Shown: positions 8,621 through 17,926 of the stretch, one piece after another
Layout of the letters: the number at the start of each line of letters is the position of its first letter
How positions within the stretch are numbered: the stretch's first letter is position 1
Assembly (NCBI RefSeq): GCF_016625195.1
Contig: NZ_JACVUP010000006.1
Location: 216,618 to 280,617, forward strand
Source of the DNA: Erwinia sp. S63
GTDB lineage: Bacteria > Pseudomonadota > Gammaproteobacteria > Enterobacterales > Enterobacteriaceae
DNA: 64,000 bases
Reading direction: 5' to 3'
Program-made: the position numbers and the translations under genes
Notes under the pieces: generated by a model
Database searches by the model: none
What the model was told of the DNA's origin: nothing
The model's input: the letters and a program-made list of their open reading frames with translations, nothing else

Positions 8621-9101
8621 TCACGCCGGCAGGCATTTTTTGCTGGCTGTTCTGCTGAGCGGAACGGCATTGTCGGCCCTGGCCAGCGACCCACTGCCAC
8701 CCAACGTCACGCTCGGTGAGCTTGAGGCTGCACAGGCGCGAAATCTCATTCTTGAACAGAAAGTTCAGACAGCCCGGCTTGAGCAGCAGCTGCGTGAAAG
8801 TCAGTCTTCTCAGGGTACGGACCGAAATTATCTGGCTAACGTAACCCAGCCGGCAATGCCATTGATGACGCAACCCGGCTCATCTCAACCTGTTTCGACG
8901 GTTACCAGTAAACGTTCTGGCAGCGTACGGCTACAGGAGATTTATGGTCGTGGCAGCCAGCTTCGCGCCCGAATTGTGCTCCCCGACGGGGGCGTAACAG
9001 AGGTGGTTAAAGGGGATCAAATTCCGGGTACCGCGAAGCGTGTCACTGAGGTCACGTCCACGCTTGTGCGCCTCAGTGACGATTCTGAACTCTCCTTCTG
9101 A
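8607..9101 (+). CDS. pilP: Type IVB pilus biogenesis protein PilP
   Basis: 164 residues with a signal peptide (HFLLAVLLSGTALSALAS) and a short coiled coil (about residues 40-70, LGELEAAQARNLILEQKVQTARLE). The C-terminal domain VRLQEIYGRGSQLRARIVLPDGG followed by VVKGDQIPGTAKRV resembles the HR domain of PilP/GspC-type proteins that contact the secretin. It overlaps pilO by 14 bases and precedes pilQ by 7 bases. Confidence 0.9.
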   Translation: MRRINHAGRHFLLAVLLSGTALSALASDPLPPNVTLGELEAAQARNLILEQKVQTARLEQQLRESQSSQGTDRNYLANVTQPAMPLMTQPGSSQPVSTVTSKRSGSVRLQEIYGRGSQLRARIVLPDGGVTEVVKGDQIPGTAKRVTEVTSTLVRLSDDSELSF

Positions 9102-9108
9102 GGCCATC

Positions 9109-10686
9109 ATGACACCTGATAAAGAGATTATGGATTTTGTTTACGCAGAACGGCAGCCAGCCGGTGGGGTGACACTGCTGATTGATGGTAACCGGCGTAA
9201 AGAAGCAGCGATTCAGCGCTGGGTAATGGACATCACGCGCCATTATCCAGCAGCAACAACCGAGTTTGTGACCCTGAGCGAACTTAACCGTCGTCGGGAA
9301 GTGGCTGACCGTCAGGGAACGGGGTTGAATCAGGGGATCAGCGAAGCTGATATGGATAAACGGGACGTGAGCGTCTCACAGGACAAGGTCATCAGCTACA
9401 TGAGGCTGGGCCATGAGTTCAATGCTTCTGACATCCATTTTGAGATCAGTGCAGACCGTAAACTGACAATCGTACAGCTGCGAATCCATGGTGAGCTCGA
9501 AGTCGTGGATGAGGTGAAGGATGTGGAAGGTATGACGCTGGCATCGACCTCCTACCTGTCTATGTGTGACGTCCGTGAGCAGTCCTTCTTTGCCGGCCGT
9601 GAGCAGTCCGGGCGAGTCGATGCAAAGTTTGCGCGCCGGGCCGGTTTATATGGCGCACGCTACGAGCATCGCCCAACACCTGACGGGTTAATTGTGGTCA
9701 TGCGTCTAATCCCGGACGACGGCGATAAGATACCGACGCTGCCGCAGCTTGGTTTTTTGCCGGAGCAGATAAAGCTTATCATGCAGATACTGAAGCTGCC
9801 GGAAGGCATGGTGCTGCTTACCGGGCCAACAGGGTCAGGTAAAAGCGCCACGCTGCGTGTATTTAGTGATCTCTGGCTGAAGCTGACCGGTGGTAAAAAG
9901 CGCCTGCTGACGCTGGAAAATCCGCCCGAGGGTCGTATTCCTGGCGCTATTCAGACGCCGGTTATGCCAGCCGATAACTCCCCGGAGGCTGTCAGCCGGG
10001 CCTGGAATAATGCCAACGCCTCCGCACTGCGTCTTGATCCGGATGCCATTCTGAACGGTGAGATGCGTGACCTTCATTCACTGATTGCGGCCATATACGC
10101 CAGTGAAACAGGGCACGCGCTCTTCTCTACCCTGCACACCCAAAGTCCCATCGGCTCGCTACGCCGAATGGAGCACTTTGGCGTGGATCGTCATCTTTTG
10201 GCGGATGCTGCGCTGATCACCGGCCTTATAGGCCAGCGTCTCGTCCCGTTACTGTGCGAACACTGCCGGGTGCCCTGGGAGGTGAAAGCCCCAGAGCTTG
10301 ATTCAGATATTCGTGCCCGACTTGAGCGCTACTGCACCGTTGAGGGCCTCTGCGATGTCAGCAAACTCTTCTTCCGCAATCATGAAGGCTGCCCGCACTG
10401 TCAAAAAACGGTGCCGCTGACCGGGCGCATTATCAGTCGCGGGGTGACGGGCCGTACCGCCGTGGCCGAGGTGGTCAGGACAGATGCGCGCCAGATGCAG
10501 CTCTGGCTGTCGCACGGTCCGGCCGTAGCCCGCCAGTACTGGGTGAATAACGGAGGGATTACCCGGCGTATGCACCTGATGCGGTATCTGTCAGAGGGGC
10601 GTGTCGACCCGCTTGAAGGCGACCTTATCTGCCCACTTGATGAAGATGAAGTGATGCATTGTGAGGTCCCTGATGTCATCCGCTAA
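9109..10686 (+). CDS. pilQ: Pilus assembly ATPase PilQ
   Basis: 525 residues, a GspE/PilB-type secretion ATPase that powers pilus extension. Walker A GPTGSGKS lies at about residues 241-248, an Asp box/Walker B region at about 315-325 (LDPDAILNGEMRD) and a His box at ALFSTLHT. Four cysteines in CEHC and CPHC pairs (about 384 and 427) form the zinc site seen in these ATPases. The start at 9109 is chosen because an ATG there follows TCTGAGGCCATC. The upstream in-frame start at 9040 lies inside pilP. The stop overlaps the pilR start by 14 bases. Confidence 0.94.
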   Translation: MTPDKEIMDFVYAERQPAGGVTLLIDGNRRKEAAIQRWVMDITRHYPAATTEFVTLSELNRRREVADRQGTGLNQGISEADMDKRDVSVSQDKVISYMRLGHEFNASDIHFEISADRKLTIVQLRIHGELEVVDEVKDVEGMTLASTSYLSMCDVREQSFFAGREQSGRVDAKFARRAGLYGARYEHRPTPDGLIVVMRLIPDDGDKIPTLPQLGFLPEQIKLIMQILKLPEGMVLLTGPTGSGKSATLRVFSDLWLKLTGGKKRLLTLENPPEGRIPGAIQTPVMPADNSPEAVSRAWNNANASALRLDPDAILNGEMRDLHSLIAAIYASETGHALFSTLHTQSPIGSLRRMEHFGVDRHLLADAALITGLIGQRLVPLLCEHCRVPWEVKAPELDSDIRARLERYCTVEGLCDVSKLFFRNHEGCPHCQKTVPLTGRIISRGVTGRTAVAEVVRTDARQMQLWLSHGPAVARQYWVNNGGITRRMHLMRYLSEGRVDPLEGDLICPLDEDEVMHCEVPDVIR

Positions 10687-11788
10687 TCGCTTTACGCCAG
10701 ACAGGGATATGTCGGCCGCAGAAAAACTGCGCTATCGCCTGGTCAGGGCGACCTTTACCGGCCAGTATCGCCAGCCCTTTTACGAGACCCTGCGTTTTCT
10801 GCTGGAGAACCGCAAACAACTGAAAGAGGCTTTGATCATGATCGGTGAGGTGCACACCGACTTTGGCAGACGCTGGCATCCCTACCATGAGCTGGTCCAG
10901 GACTGTCTTGAGGGGGTGAATGATAACCGCCCCGGTCGCGCACTGCAGGATGTACTCGCCGTCTGGGCACCTTATGAGGAGGCCGCGCTTATCAGCGCCG
11001 GTATGGAAACCGGCAACATTCCTGTTGCCCTTATGCAGGCCGACAAACTCATTGTCGCCCGCCGGCGCATTCTCGGTCAGGTCATTTTCGCCTCGGTATT
11101 CCCTGTCGTGCTGATCTTGCTGGGTACGGGGTTGCTCTTGGCCAACAATCTGGCGCTGGTGCCAACGATGAGCAAAATATCCGATCCGGTGGGCTGGACC
11201 GGGGCTCTGGGTCTGATGAACAGTGTAGCAATCTGGACTGGCCAGTGGGGGCTGACCGCAGCGGGAGTAGCCGCAGGTCTGACAGTCTGGGCCTTCTGGT
11301 CTCTGCCGCATTGGACGGGACGACTGCGACGCTTTGCTGATTACCTCATGCCCTGGTCAATTTACAAAGACCTGCAGGGTGCCGTTTTCCTGATGAATAT
11401 CGGTGCGTTGCTGGGTGCCGGCGTGCAGGAACTCAATTCTCTGCAGATCCTGAACGGATTTTCACCGCCCTGGCTGCAGGAGCGGATCGAGGGGGCGATG
11501 GAATGTATGAGCGAAGGGGATTCTCTGGGTCGGGCTTTACGCAACAGTGGTTATGACTTCCCCAGTCGGGAAGCGGTGAACTACCTCTCACTACTGGATA
11601 AAGGCAGCAGCGCTGCATCGCTTATTACCAACTATGCCGATCGCTGGCTTGAGCAGGCACTCGCGCGCGTAGCCCGGCGCGCAAACGTCACCAAACTCTT
11701 TTCTCTCGTTCTGATTATGAGTTTCTTCTTACTCATTCTGCTGATGGTGATGCAGATTCAGGACATGAACACGTTCAGTAATCATTAA
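10673..11788 (+). CDS. pilR: Pilus inner-membrane platform protein PilR
   Basis: GspF/PilC-type polytopic protein that forms the membrane platform for pilin polymerisation with PilQ. It has two GspF domains separated by hydrophobic stretches: QVIFASVFPVVLILLGTGLLLANNLA (about residues 146-170), a second pair near 195-215, and the final helix SLVLIMSFFLLILLMVMQ. The conserved GME/ TGNIP motif (SAGMETGNIPVAL) is present. The ATG at 10673 has GAGG 7 bases upstream; a GTG at 10661 is an alternative. It overlaps pilQ, as in R64. Confidence 0.92.
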   Translation: MSSANRFTPDRDMSAAEKLRYRLVRATFTGQYRQPFYETLRFLLENRKQLKEALIMIGEVHTDFGRRWHPYHELVQDCLEGVNDNRPGRALQDVLAVWAPYEEAALISAGMETGNIPVALMQADKLIVARRRILGQVIFASVFPVVLILLGTGLLLANNLALVPTMSKISDPVGWTGALGLMNSVAIWTGQWGLTAAGVAAGLTVWAFWSLPHWTGRLRRFADYLMPWSIYKDLQGAVFLMNIGALLGAGVQELNSLQILNGFSPPWLQERIEGAMECMSEGDSLGRALRNSGYDFPSREAVNYLSLLDKGSSAASLITNYADRWLEQALARVARRANVTKLFSLVLIMSFFLLILLMVMQIQDMNTFSNH

Positions 11789-11797
11789 GGAAAAATC

Positions 11798-12394
11798 ATG
11801 TCATCTAAGGCTTTCCCGCAGCATCAGCGCCATCCCGACCGGGGTTGGGGCATTCTGGAACACGGTGCCATTGCGCTGGGTACCGTTATTGTGATCTGTA
11901 TTGTTGGTGCATGGGTATGGAGCTTGTGGGGGAAAAAATCCGTTGGCGTGGAGGTATCGAATCTCCAGACCATCGTGACCAATGCTCAGCAGCTCAAGCA
12001 GACACAAGGGGGGTATAACTTCACCAGTGGCACCACGATGACCGGCACGCTTATTCAACAGGGGGGCGCACCTAAAGCCGGCTGGACCATTCAGGGTACG
12101 GCGAGCTCTGGCTCCGCTACCATGTGGAACAGTTACGGCGGGCAGGTCGTGATGGCGCCCGTAGCGACTAATGGGTTTAACAACGGATTTTCCGTTACGA
12201 CTCAGAAAGTGCCGCAGGCAGACTGCATCTCTCTTGCCACCCAGTTGGGCTCCGGTGGTGCGTTCAGCGCCATCACTATCAACAGCACAGACTTCAGCGA
12301 TGGTGTAGTCAGTGCAGAAGAAGCGGGTAAATCCTGCTCAGCTGACAGCGGTATGACCGGTAACAATACCCTCGTCTTCACGCACAACGGCTGA
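11798..12394 (+). CDS. pilS: Major type IVB prepilin PilS
   Basis: 198 residues. The prepilin peptidase site is DRG|WGILE: cleavage after Gly16 leaves Trp at +1 and the required Glu at +5, exactly as in R64 PilS. The hydrophobic pilin helix follows (HGAIALGTVIVICIVGAWVW). The C-terminal half carries two cysteines (about 146 and 180) that would form the usual disulphide loop. The PilU peptidase is encoded two genes downstream. It forms the shaft of the thin pilus used in liquid mating. Confidence 0.93.
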   Translation: MSSKAFPQHQRHPDRGWGILEHGAIALGTVIVICIVGAWVWSLWGKKSVGVEVSNLQTIVTNAQQLKQTQGGYNFTSGTTMTGTLIQQGGAPKAGWTIQGTASSGSATMWNSYGGQVVMAPVATNGFNNGFSVTTQKVPQADCISLATQLGSGGAFSAITINSTDFSDGVVSAEEAGKSCSADSGMTGNNTLVFTHNG

Positions 12395-12398
12395 TGCC

Positions 12399-12878
12399 AT
12401 GCTGCGCATGTTCACGTTTCTGTTTCTGGTCATGCTGTGCCCCCGTGCGGGGGCCTTCTGCTTTGATGCGGCAGGGGCAAAATATCACATTGATCCCCTG
12501 CTGCTGAAAGCCATCGCAACGGGTGAAAGCAGCCTCCGGCCGGGGATTACAAATATCAACCGCGATAAAAAGACCGGCCAGGCGTTGAGCACCGACTATG
12601 GGCTTATGCAGGTGAACTCTACACACATTCCATCGCTGATAGCCCAGGGGCTTATTAGCAGTCCCCAGGAACTATTGACGCGCCCTTGCCTGAACGTGCA
12701 AATCGGCACCTGGATACTGGCAAAGCATTTTCAGGTCTGTGGTATCAGCTGGAACTGCCTGGGTTCCTACAACGCCGGCTTCAGAAAAGATCGTCATGAA
12801 ACCCGCGAATCCTACGCCAACCGTATTTATGCCATTTACCGCCAGCTTTTACTTAAAGAACGGGGAGTTAAACTGTGA
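12399..12878 (+). CDS. pilT: Lytic transglycosylase PilT (type IVB pilus)
   Basis: 159 residues with an N-terminal signal peptide (FTFLFLVMLCPRAGA) and an SLT fold: catalytic Glu in ATGESSLRPG, DYGLMQVNS, and SYNAGF. It cuts peptidoglycan locally so that the pilus can cross the wall. This PilT is not the retraction ATPase of the same name in type IVa systems. It is four bases from the pilS stop and its own stop overlaps the GTG start of pilU by 4 bases. Confidence 0.93.
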   Translation: MLRMFTFLFLVMLCPRAGAFCFDAAGAKYHIDPLLLKAIATGESSLRPGITNINRDKKTGQALSTDYGLMQVNSTHIPSLIAQGLISSPQELLTRPCLNVQIGTWILAKHFQVCGISWNCLGSYNAGFRKDRHETRESYANRIYAIYRQLLLKERGVKL

Positions 12879-13543
12879 CATTGCTGACGCTGAGCATGCC
12901 GTGGCCAACGCTTATCATCATTTTTCCTCTCTGCATCGGACTTTTTAGTTCGATGGCGAGCCTGGTCCGTCTTTATATGATGACGTCTGATGACGGGAGA
13001 CAATGGGTCAGGGTGTTTACTCGTCCCGCCCCGGCCGGCATCACCTGGCTTTTTGCTGCAGCAGCCGCCTGCATGATCCTGTCACCGGCCCCAGCTCTGC
13101 AGCGACTGCTGGCGGTGCTGTTTACCCTTTTTCTGTTCAGGATGACGCTGTGCGATGCGATCACCGGCTTTCTTCCCCGTGAACTGACCGTGAGCTGCCT
13201 GATTGCCGGGCTGGTCGCCGCGCTCGCAGAAAGCGGTTACTGGGGACACATCCTGTCCTGTGTTACGGCAATTTCCATATTCAGCGCGTGGCGTTACGCC
13301 ACGTTCAGAATGCATGCCCGTGAGTGTCTGGGCTTAGGTGACGTCTGGCTGGCCGGCGCTGTAGCGGCCTGGCTGGGCGGGAGTGAAGGACTTAGTGCCT
13401 TGCTGGCCGGCGTGATTTTTTTTGTTCTCTGGCAACTGCTGGTTCGCCGCGTCAGTGAGGGAGGCCCGATGGGCCCCTGGCTGTGCGCCGGGGCGATCCT
13501 GGTCGCCCTTATCAGACTCTATCAACCCCTTATTACATGGTGA
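12875..13543 (+). CDS. pilU: Prepilin peptidase PilU
   Basis: 222 residues, a type IV leader peptidase (family A24) with about six membrane helices. The two catalytic aspartates are visible in CDAITGFLP (about residue 91) and GLGDVW (about residue 154). It lacks the N-terminal cysteine-rich methylase domain of PilD, as do other PilU proteins of this operon. It starts at a GTG overlapping the pilT stop (GTGA) and overlaps pilV by 7 bases. It would process PilS and PilV. Confidence 0.9.
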   Translation: MTLLTLSMPWPTLIIIFPLCIGLFSSMASLVRLYMMTSDDGRQWVRVFTRPAPAGITWLFAAAAACMILSPAPALQRLLAVLFTLFLFRMTLCDAITGFLPRELTVSCLIAGLVAALAESGYWGHILSCVTAISIFSAWRYATFRMHARECLGLGDVWLAGAVAAWLGGSEGLSALLAGVIFFVLWQLLVRRVSEGGPMGPWLCAGAILVALIRLYQPLITW

Positions 13544-14832
13544 AGCCCTTGAAAACAAAAAAAACAGAAGACCGGGGCTGGGCCATTCTCAGCACCGGTG
13601 CCGCACTGATCATCCTTCTGATGGTCAGCGTATGGGGTTATTCACTCATCAACGACTGGATGCAGAAGCGTACCTGGATGAACACATCCGCGCAGGTATC
13701 ACGTTTTACCCAGGCCGTTAAGAGCTACACGGGGCGTTATTACGACACTCTCCTCTCCAGTGCCTCAACAACGGCGCCGGTCATCGTGACGCCGGTCATG
13801 TTAAAAAACACCGGTTTTCTGGAGCAGGGTTTTAGTGAAAATACGATAGATGGTCAGGGGTATCGCGCTGCGCTGGTTCGCAATGCGACTAATACTGATC
13901 AATTACAAGCTCTGGTGTACACGCAGAACGGCTCCGCGCTTCCTTTCCTGGCGCTGCGTCAGATATCCATGGATATCACGTCAGGTATGGGCGGCTATAT
14001 CTGGACATCGGGCATCGCGACCGGCGCCATGAGCAGCTGGAGCCTGCCGCTTTCACAATTCGGTGTGAGTACCACGCAAGGGCATATTGCCGTATTGCTA
14101 ACGACGGATGAACTGGGCGTTGCGCGCGGAGAAAGTGACCGGCTTTATCGTTTCTCAGTCACTGGCAAGCCCGACCTGAATACGATGCATACCAGTATTG
14201 ACATGGGCGGGAACAATCTGAATAACACGGCTACCGTAAACGCAGCAAACGGTGCCTTCACCAGTAATGTCACTGCGAGCGGAAATATCACCGCCAATGG
14301 AACAGTGACGGGTCAGAATGTGACAGCTGGCTCGAATGTCACTGCGGGTAATGCCATGACGGCCAATAATGATATTCGTTCAAATAATGGCTGGTTTATT
14401 ACGCGTGGGAGTAAGGGTTGGTTGAATGAGACATATGGCGGCGGGTTTTATATGTCTGATAACGACTGGGTACGGGCCATCAATAATAAAAATATTTATA
14501 CCGGCGGTCAGGTTCGCGGAGGAAGCGTTCGGGCTGATGGGCGACTGTCAACGGGGGAGGTTTTACAGCTTGATGGTGTTAACACCGCCGGCGCAGGTTG
14601 TTCTCCAAACGGGCTGGTAAGCCGCGATAGCGCTGGCGCCATACTTTCCTGCCAATCCGGTGTGTGGACTAAAGCCGGGTTTTCTTTGGGTTCTATCCAG
14701 TACGGGGGCCAGACTTCATACCATGACTCAAAGGGTGCCGACGGTCTTGCGATGTGTCCGGACGGCACAGTTATGGTTGGTTTGCGCAATCAGGGCGGAG
14801 ACATTGATCTGTATACAGTGCTCTGTCGGTAG
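13537..14832 (+). CDS. pilV: Pilus tip adhesin PilV, shufflon-switched C-terminus
   Basis: Minor pilin at the pilus tip that recognises lipopolysaccharide of the recipient in R64. Starts MVKPLKTKKTEDRG|WAILS, with the prepilin site after Gly14 but Ser instead of Glu at +5. A hydrophobic helix follows, then a long constant region containing Asn-rich beta-helix-like repeats (about 230-290, TSNVTASGNITANGTVT type). The constant part ends at SGVW, encoded inside sfx site 1 (14649-14667). The 54 residues after that are the present variable tail (TKAGFSLGSIQYGG to DLYTVLCR). The start at 13537 overlaps pilU by 7 bases. Confidence 0.93.
   Translation: MVKPLKTKKTEDRGWAILSTGAALIILLMVSVWGYSLINDWMQKRTWMNTSAQVSRFTQAVKSYTGRYYDTLLSSASTTAPVIVTPVMLKNTGFLEQGFSENTIDGQGYRAALVRNATNTDQLQALVYTQNGSALPFLALRQISMDITSGMGGYIWTSGIATGAMSSWSLPLSQFGVSTTQGHIAVLLTTDELGVARGESDRLYRFSVTGKPDLNTMHTSIDMGGNNLNNTATVNAANGAFTSNVTASGNITANGTVTGQNVTAGSNVTAGNAMTANNDIRSNNGWFITRGSKGWLNETYGGGFYMSDNDWVRAINNKNIYTGGQVRGGSVRADGRLSTGEVLQLDGVNTAGAGCSPNGLVSRDSAGAILSCQSGVWTKAGFSLGSIQYGGQTSYHDSKGADGLAMCPDGTVMVGLRNQGGDIDLYTVLCR
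14649..14667 (+). repeat. Shufflon crossover site sfx1
   Basis: 19 bases reading CTGCCAATCCGGTGTGTGG. It matches the R64 sfx consensus GTGCCAATCCGGTNTGTGG except for the first base, lies inside pilV and encodes CQSGVW. It is inverted relative to the two downstream copies. Confidence 0.92.
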
Positions 14833-14854
14833 CATCAGCCTGAGAAATCATCCT

Positions 14855-15205
14855 CTACTCATAGGCGTATACGGTGAAAGCACCAGGTGAGCATCCCTGG
14901 CTTGGCAGAGGATTCGAAACGATCGAATAGCTGGTATTGGCTGGCACCTGAAATGATATCGTCCCTGATTTAGACCATGCAGGGTTGTTGTCAGACGCAG
15001 ACGCTGCTCCTACGCCGCCTGCGGAAGCACTTAATGCCCATGTGTTCGTGCAGCCCTGACCATCACCAAGATCCTTGTATACGATGGAGTTTCCGCCCAC
15101 GGCATAAACCGTGATTGTTGCGCTACCTGAGTTATACCCATTGTACTGTGAAGTGAAGCTGCCGACCCATGCATAACGACCGTTATTTTTCGGAGCGTTC
15201 CACAC
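14855..15205 (-). CDS. Silent alternative pilV 3' end (shufflon segment 1)
   Basis: An open frame on the minus strand that starts within sfx2 as VW-NAPKNNGRYAWVGSF and ends in TVYAYE. It has no start of its own and is not a free gene. Inversion between sfx1 and sfx2 would fuse it in frame to the constant part of pilV after SGVW, replacing the present tail. The tail is about 115 residues, beta-rich, with two cysteines (GCTNTW, GCSPGAF). It is similar in style to R64-type tails, which bind different lipopolysaccharide cores. Confidence 0.88.
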   Translation of the reverse strand: MWNAPKNNGRYAWVGSFTSQYNGYNSGSATITVYAVGGNSIVYKDLGDGQGCTNTWALSASAGGVGAASASDNNPAWSKSGTISFQVPANTSYSIVSNPLPSQGCSPGAFTVYAYE

Positions 15206-15218
15206 ACCGGATTGGCAG
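15200..15218 (-). repeat. Shufflon crossover site sfx2
   Basis: Reverse complement of the sfx sequence (CCACACACCGGATTGGCAG on +). It bounds shufflon segment 1 (14668-15199) and segment 2 (15219-15526). It is inverted relative to sfx1 and direct relative to sfx3. Confidence 0.92.
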
Positions 15219-15232
15219 AGGGGAAAACTGCG

Positions 15233-15532
15233 TTAATAACCTACGGCAAACCATGACGTACCACTCGCGCCGGGTTCGCTGGTGAACGTGAAGCATGAGT
15301 TATTAACTGTGCCGATATAATCATGGCCATTATCCCCATGGACCTGACGCCCCATACTGACTACGCTGACGTTCAGCACGGCCGTTTTAAATGGGGTCGT
15401 AAAGCACGCTGAAGAGTTATCGCCATGAGTAGATGTATATCCCCACTGCATCATTAATCCGGTGTCAGTATCCAGCACCTTATATCCATTTCGCCCAAGA
15501 TTATAAGTGCCGCTTTTCGCACCTCTCCACAC
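15233..15532 (-). CDS. Silent alternative pilV 3' end (shufflon segment 2)
   Basis: An open frame on the minus strand starting within sfx3 as [19 protein letters not shown] and ending WFAVGY. It lacks its own start. Inversion between sfx1 and sfx3 would place it in frame behind the pilV constant region. About 98 residues, with two cysteines ([14 protein letters not shown]). Its sequence is unrelated to the other two tails, giving three possible PilV proteins in all. Confidence 0.87.
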   Translation of the reverse strand: MWRGAKSGTYNLGRNGYKVLDTDTGLMMQWGYTSTHGDNSSACFTTPFKTAVLNVSVVSMGRQVHGDNGHDYIGTVNNSCFTFTSEPGASGTSWFAVGY

Positions 15533-15545
15533 ACCGGATTGGCAG
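15527..15545 (-). repeat. Shufflon crossover site sfx3
   Basis: CCACACACCGGATTGGCAG on +, identical in the 19-base core to sfx2 and the inverse of sfx1. It lies 50 bases before rci. Because sfx2 and sfx3 are direct repeats, recombination between them would delete segment 2. Confidence 0.92.
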
Positions 15546-15594
15546 TGAGGTCAGGATGAACTGTGATATCGTCCCCCCTTTTTCGGGGGGGTGT

Positions 15595-16743
15595 ATGACA
15601 GTCAGACAACGCATAAGAAAAATGGCCTTATCGAAGGCCCTGGATAAATACTGCCGGGCCGTATCTGTACATAAGCGGGGGCACCTGCAGGAGTTCTATC
15701 GAATCAACGTGCTTAAGCGCTCGGTACTGGCCGAAAAGAACATGGATGAAATCACTTCCGTTGACATCGCCTGCTATCGGGATGCGCGCCTGAACACAGT
15801 CAGCGATCGAACGGGCCGTCCGGTTAGCGCAAATACGGTCAGGTTGGAAATGGCCCTGCTTTCAGCGCTGTATAATCTGGCGCGTATCGAGTGGGGCACC
15901 TGCACGCATAATCCGGTTGAGCATGTTCGTAAACCCGCCACATCACCTGGGCGCACCCGTCGTCTGACTTCAGCTGAAGAACGCCTCATTAAACGTGCCC
16001 TTCAAAATAAAAATTCTCAGATCCTCGCAATTTTCCAGCTGGCGCTTGAAACAGCCATGCGTCAGGGCGAAATCCTGTCTCTGAGGTGGGAGTACGTTGA
16101 TCTCCATATGGGTGTGGCCCATCTGCCTTTAACAAAAAACGGTACAGCCAGAGATGTTCCTCTGTCCTGGAAGGCGCGACAGGTACTGAAAGAATTTGCT
16201 GGCCCGGTCTCAGGGCCCGTGTTCGGCTACACATCAAATGGATTCAAAAGTGCCTGGCGTACACTTCTTTCTGAAACAGGAATAGAGGACCTTCACTTTC
16301 ATGACCTTCGCCACGAGGCGGTCAGCCGGCTGTTTGAGCTGGGTACTTTAAATGTTATGGAGGTTGCGGCTATTTCCGGTCATAAAAGTATGAATATGCT
16401 GAAACGATATACTCATCTGCGCGCGACGCAGCTGGTGAGCAAGCTGGATGCTCGTCGTCGTCAGGCCCAAAAACTGGCGACTATTTTCATACCTTACCCT
16501 GCAGAGATTGAGTATAAAGAGGGGCAATACCTCCTGCGCTTTACAGATTTGGATCATTCGGCCATTACAGCAGAAACTCGTGAAGAGGCGGTCTTATTAG
16601 CCGCAACAAGTCTCCTGCGCATTCAGGCGATTGCCGCGCGAGCGGGCAAGCGGCTCCCTCCACCAGGGGAAATTAACGTCCGTGACCCGGGAAGAATTTT
16701 GATAAACCCTTTTGTAACTAAGGAATCAATTTCCGCGTCTTGA
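15595..16743 (+). CDS. rci: Shufflon-specific recombinase Rci
   Basis: Tyrosine recombinase that inverts the shufflon segments at sfx sites. 382 residues; the start at 15595 ([19 protein letters not shown]) aligns with the R64 Rci start (RIRKMSLSRALDKY). Longer in-frame starts would run into the shufflon. Catalytic motifs: [10 protein letters not shown] (Arg I), [12 protein letters not shown] (His-x-x-Arg), [15 protein letters not shown] (His and nucleophilic Tyr). The C-terminal extension after LDARRRQ is also typical of Rci and is needed for its preference for inverted sites. Terminator at 16812. Confidence 0.95.
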   Translation: MTVRQRIRKMALSKALDKYCRAVSVHKRGHLQEFYRINVLKRSVLAEKNMDEITSVDIACYRDARLNTVSDRTGRPVSANTVRLEMALLSALYNLARIEWGTCTHNPVEHVRKPATSPGRTRRLTSAEERLIKRALQNKNSQILAIFQLALETAMRQGEILSLRWEYVDLHMGVAHLPLTKNGTARDVPLSWKARQVLKEFAGPVSGPVFGYTSNGFKSAWRTLLSETGIEDLHFHDLRHEAVSRLFELGTLNVMEVAAISGHKSMNMLKRYTHLRATQLVSKLDARRRQAQKLATIFIPYPAEIEYKEGQYLLRFTDLDHSAITAETREEAVLLAATSLLRIQAIAARAGKRLPPPGEINVRDPGRILINPFVTKESISAS

Positions 16744-16811
16744 CTGCCGAAATGAGATTTATGAAAATTGAGTGGTACCAACTAAAGTAAACCTCTGATG
16801 ACATATTGTTA

Positions 16812-16844
16812 CCGCATACCATTTTTTGGTGTGCGGTTTTTTTT
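16812..16844 (+). terminator. Rho-independent terminator after rci
   Basis: CCGCATACC (16812-16820) pairs with GGTGTGCGG (16828-16836, one G-U) and is followed by eight T. It ends the pilus-shufflon operon. The remaining bases to 17051 contain no other feature I can support. Confidence 0.85.
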
Positions 16845-17051
16845 ACTTAAAGCATTTTCGACATGAGTTTTACTTTAATGCCCCTCAGGTATCTGCAGAG
16901 CAGATATTCCAGTCCCATACCCCTCGATAAAGATTCCAACCTGTTAGTCTTCCGAAATTTTCATAAACGGCTAATGAGTTAATCATCGTTATTCGTCGCG
17001 CATTTTTGCACCTTATGGCCGTTCTGCTGTGCAGCCATAAGGAAACCCAGT

Positions 17052-17909
17052 ATGTCACTCAGTCATGCCTCACCCGAGGAACTGCTTCCGGAAGCCCCTG
17101 AGTCTCAGCTCAGTGGCCCAGAAGCTCAGCCCTCAGCTGCAATCAAGCCACGTCAGCGATTGCCGTTCAGTCCCCGAAAGATTCTTCAGACAGGGAGTGT
17201 CATTTTACTGACTTTCAGCCTGGCTGGTTCACTCATCGCGCTGGTCGTAATGGGCAGTCATGTTTCAGATCTCACCATTCGTGTTAACACGCTCGATGCG
17301 GCTTTTCGCAGCGGACAGATTGGTCAGCTCACGTCAAACGTTTCGGCTATGGAAAATCGCCTCAAAACGCTTGAGCAGCAGGTTGCCACACTTACAGACC
17401 TGCCCGGCACAGTTCAGACAACCCGCGATCAGCTGGACAGCCTGAAGAGCGCAGTCAACCAGCTCCGTGATAACGAAAACACTAACAGTCAGGCGGTTGC
17501 TCAGTTGCTGACCCGCGCTGGCGCGCTCGAGCACGACGTCCAGCAGGCCAAAGCCATAGTGGATGAGCTTAACCGCAGGACTGAACTTGCACAAAAACCT
17601 TCAGTGCCCGAAAAGCCCCGAACAGTTATTGAGGCAGAAAAAAACCGGACGGCGTCCGCATCAAAAAAGATTAACCGGTCAGTCAGGCATGCGGTGACGC
17701 TGGCTGCACCGTTCGAGCTGACCGGCATTGAACGTCGTGGCGGTCAGACCTTCGCCGTGGTCATTCCCCGGGGAGCATCGCAGATATCATCTATGCGCCT
17801 GCTTTCTCCAGGCGACAGCCTGATGGGCTGGACGCTGAAATCCACTGAAGGGGGGCATGCGGCCCGCTTCCAGGTCAATGGCATTGAACAGCTAATCCAG
17901 GCTCAATAA
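17052..17909 (+). CDS. Inner-membrane coiled-coil protein of the ICE transfer region (unknown)
   Basis: 285 residues, first gene of the transfer block. A cytoplasmic Pro-rich N-terminus (1-45) is followed by one membrane helix (TGSVILLTFSLAGSLIALVVMG, about 47-69). A long periplasmic coiled coil spans about 75-180 (LTSNVSAMENRLKTLEQQVATL, heptads). A basic linker and a compact C-terminal domain (FELTGIERRGGQTFAVVIPRG to VNGIEQL) complete it. Proteins like this occupy the same place in SPI-7-type ICEs, but I know no established function. The C-terminal domain resembles the beta domains of pilus-alignment proteins, so a structural role between membranes is an inference. Confidence 0.75.
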   Translation: MSLSHASPEELLPEAPESQLSGPEAQPSAAIKPRQRLPFSPRKILQTGSVILLTFSLAGSLIALVVMGSHVSDLTIRVNTLDAAFRSGQIGQLTSNVSAMENRLKTLEQQVATLTDLPGTVQTTRDQLDSLKSAVNQLRDNENTNSQAVAQLLTRAGALEHDVQQAKAIVDELNRRTELAQKPSVPEKPRTVIEAEKNRTASASKKINRSVRHAVTLAAPFELTGIERRGGQTFAVVIPRGASQISSMRLLSPGDSLMGWTLKSTEGGHAARFQVNGIEQLIQAQ

Positions 17910-17926
17910 GTGGAGTTTTAACTTTT

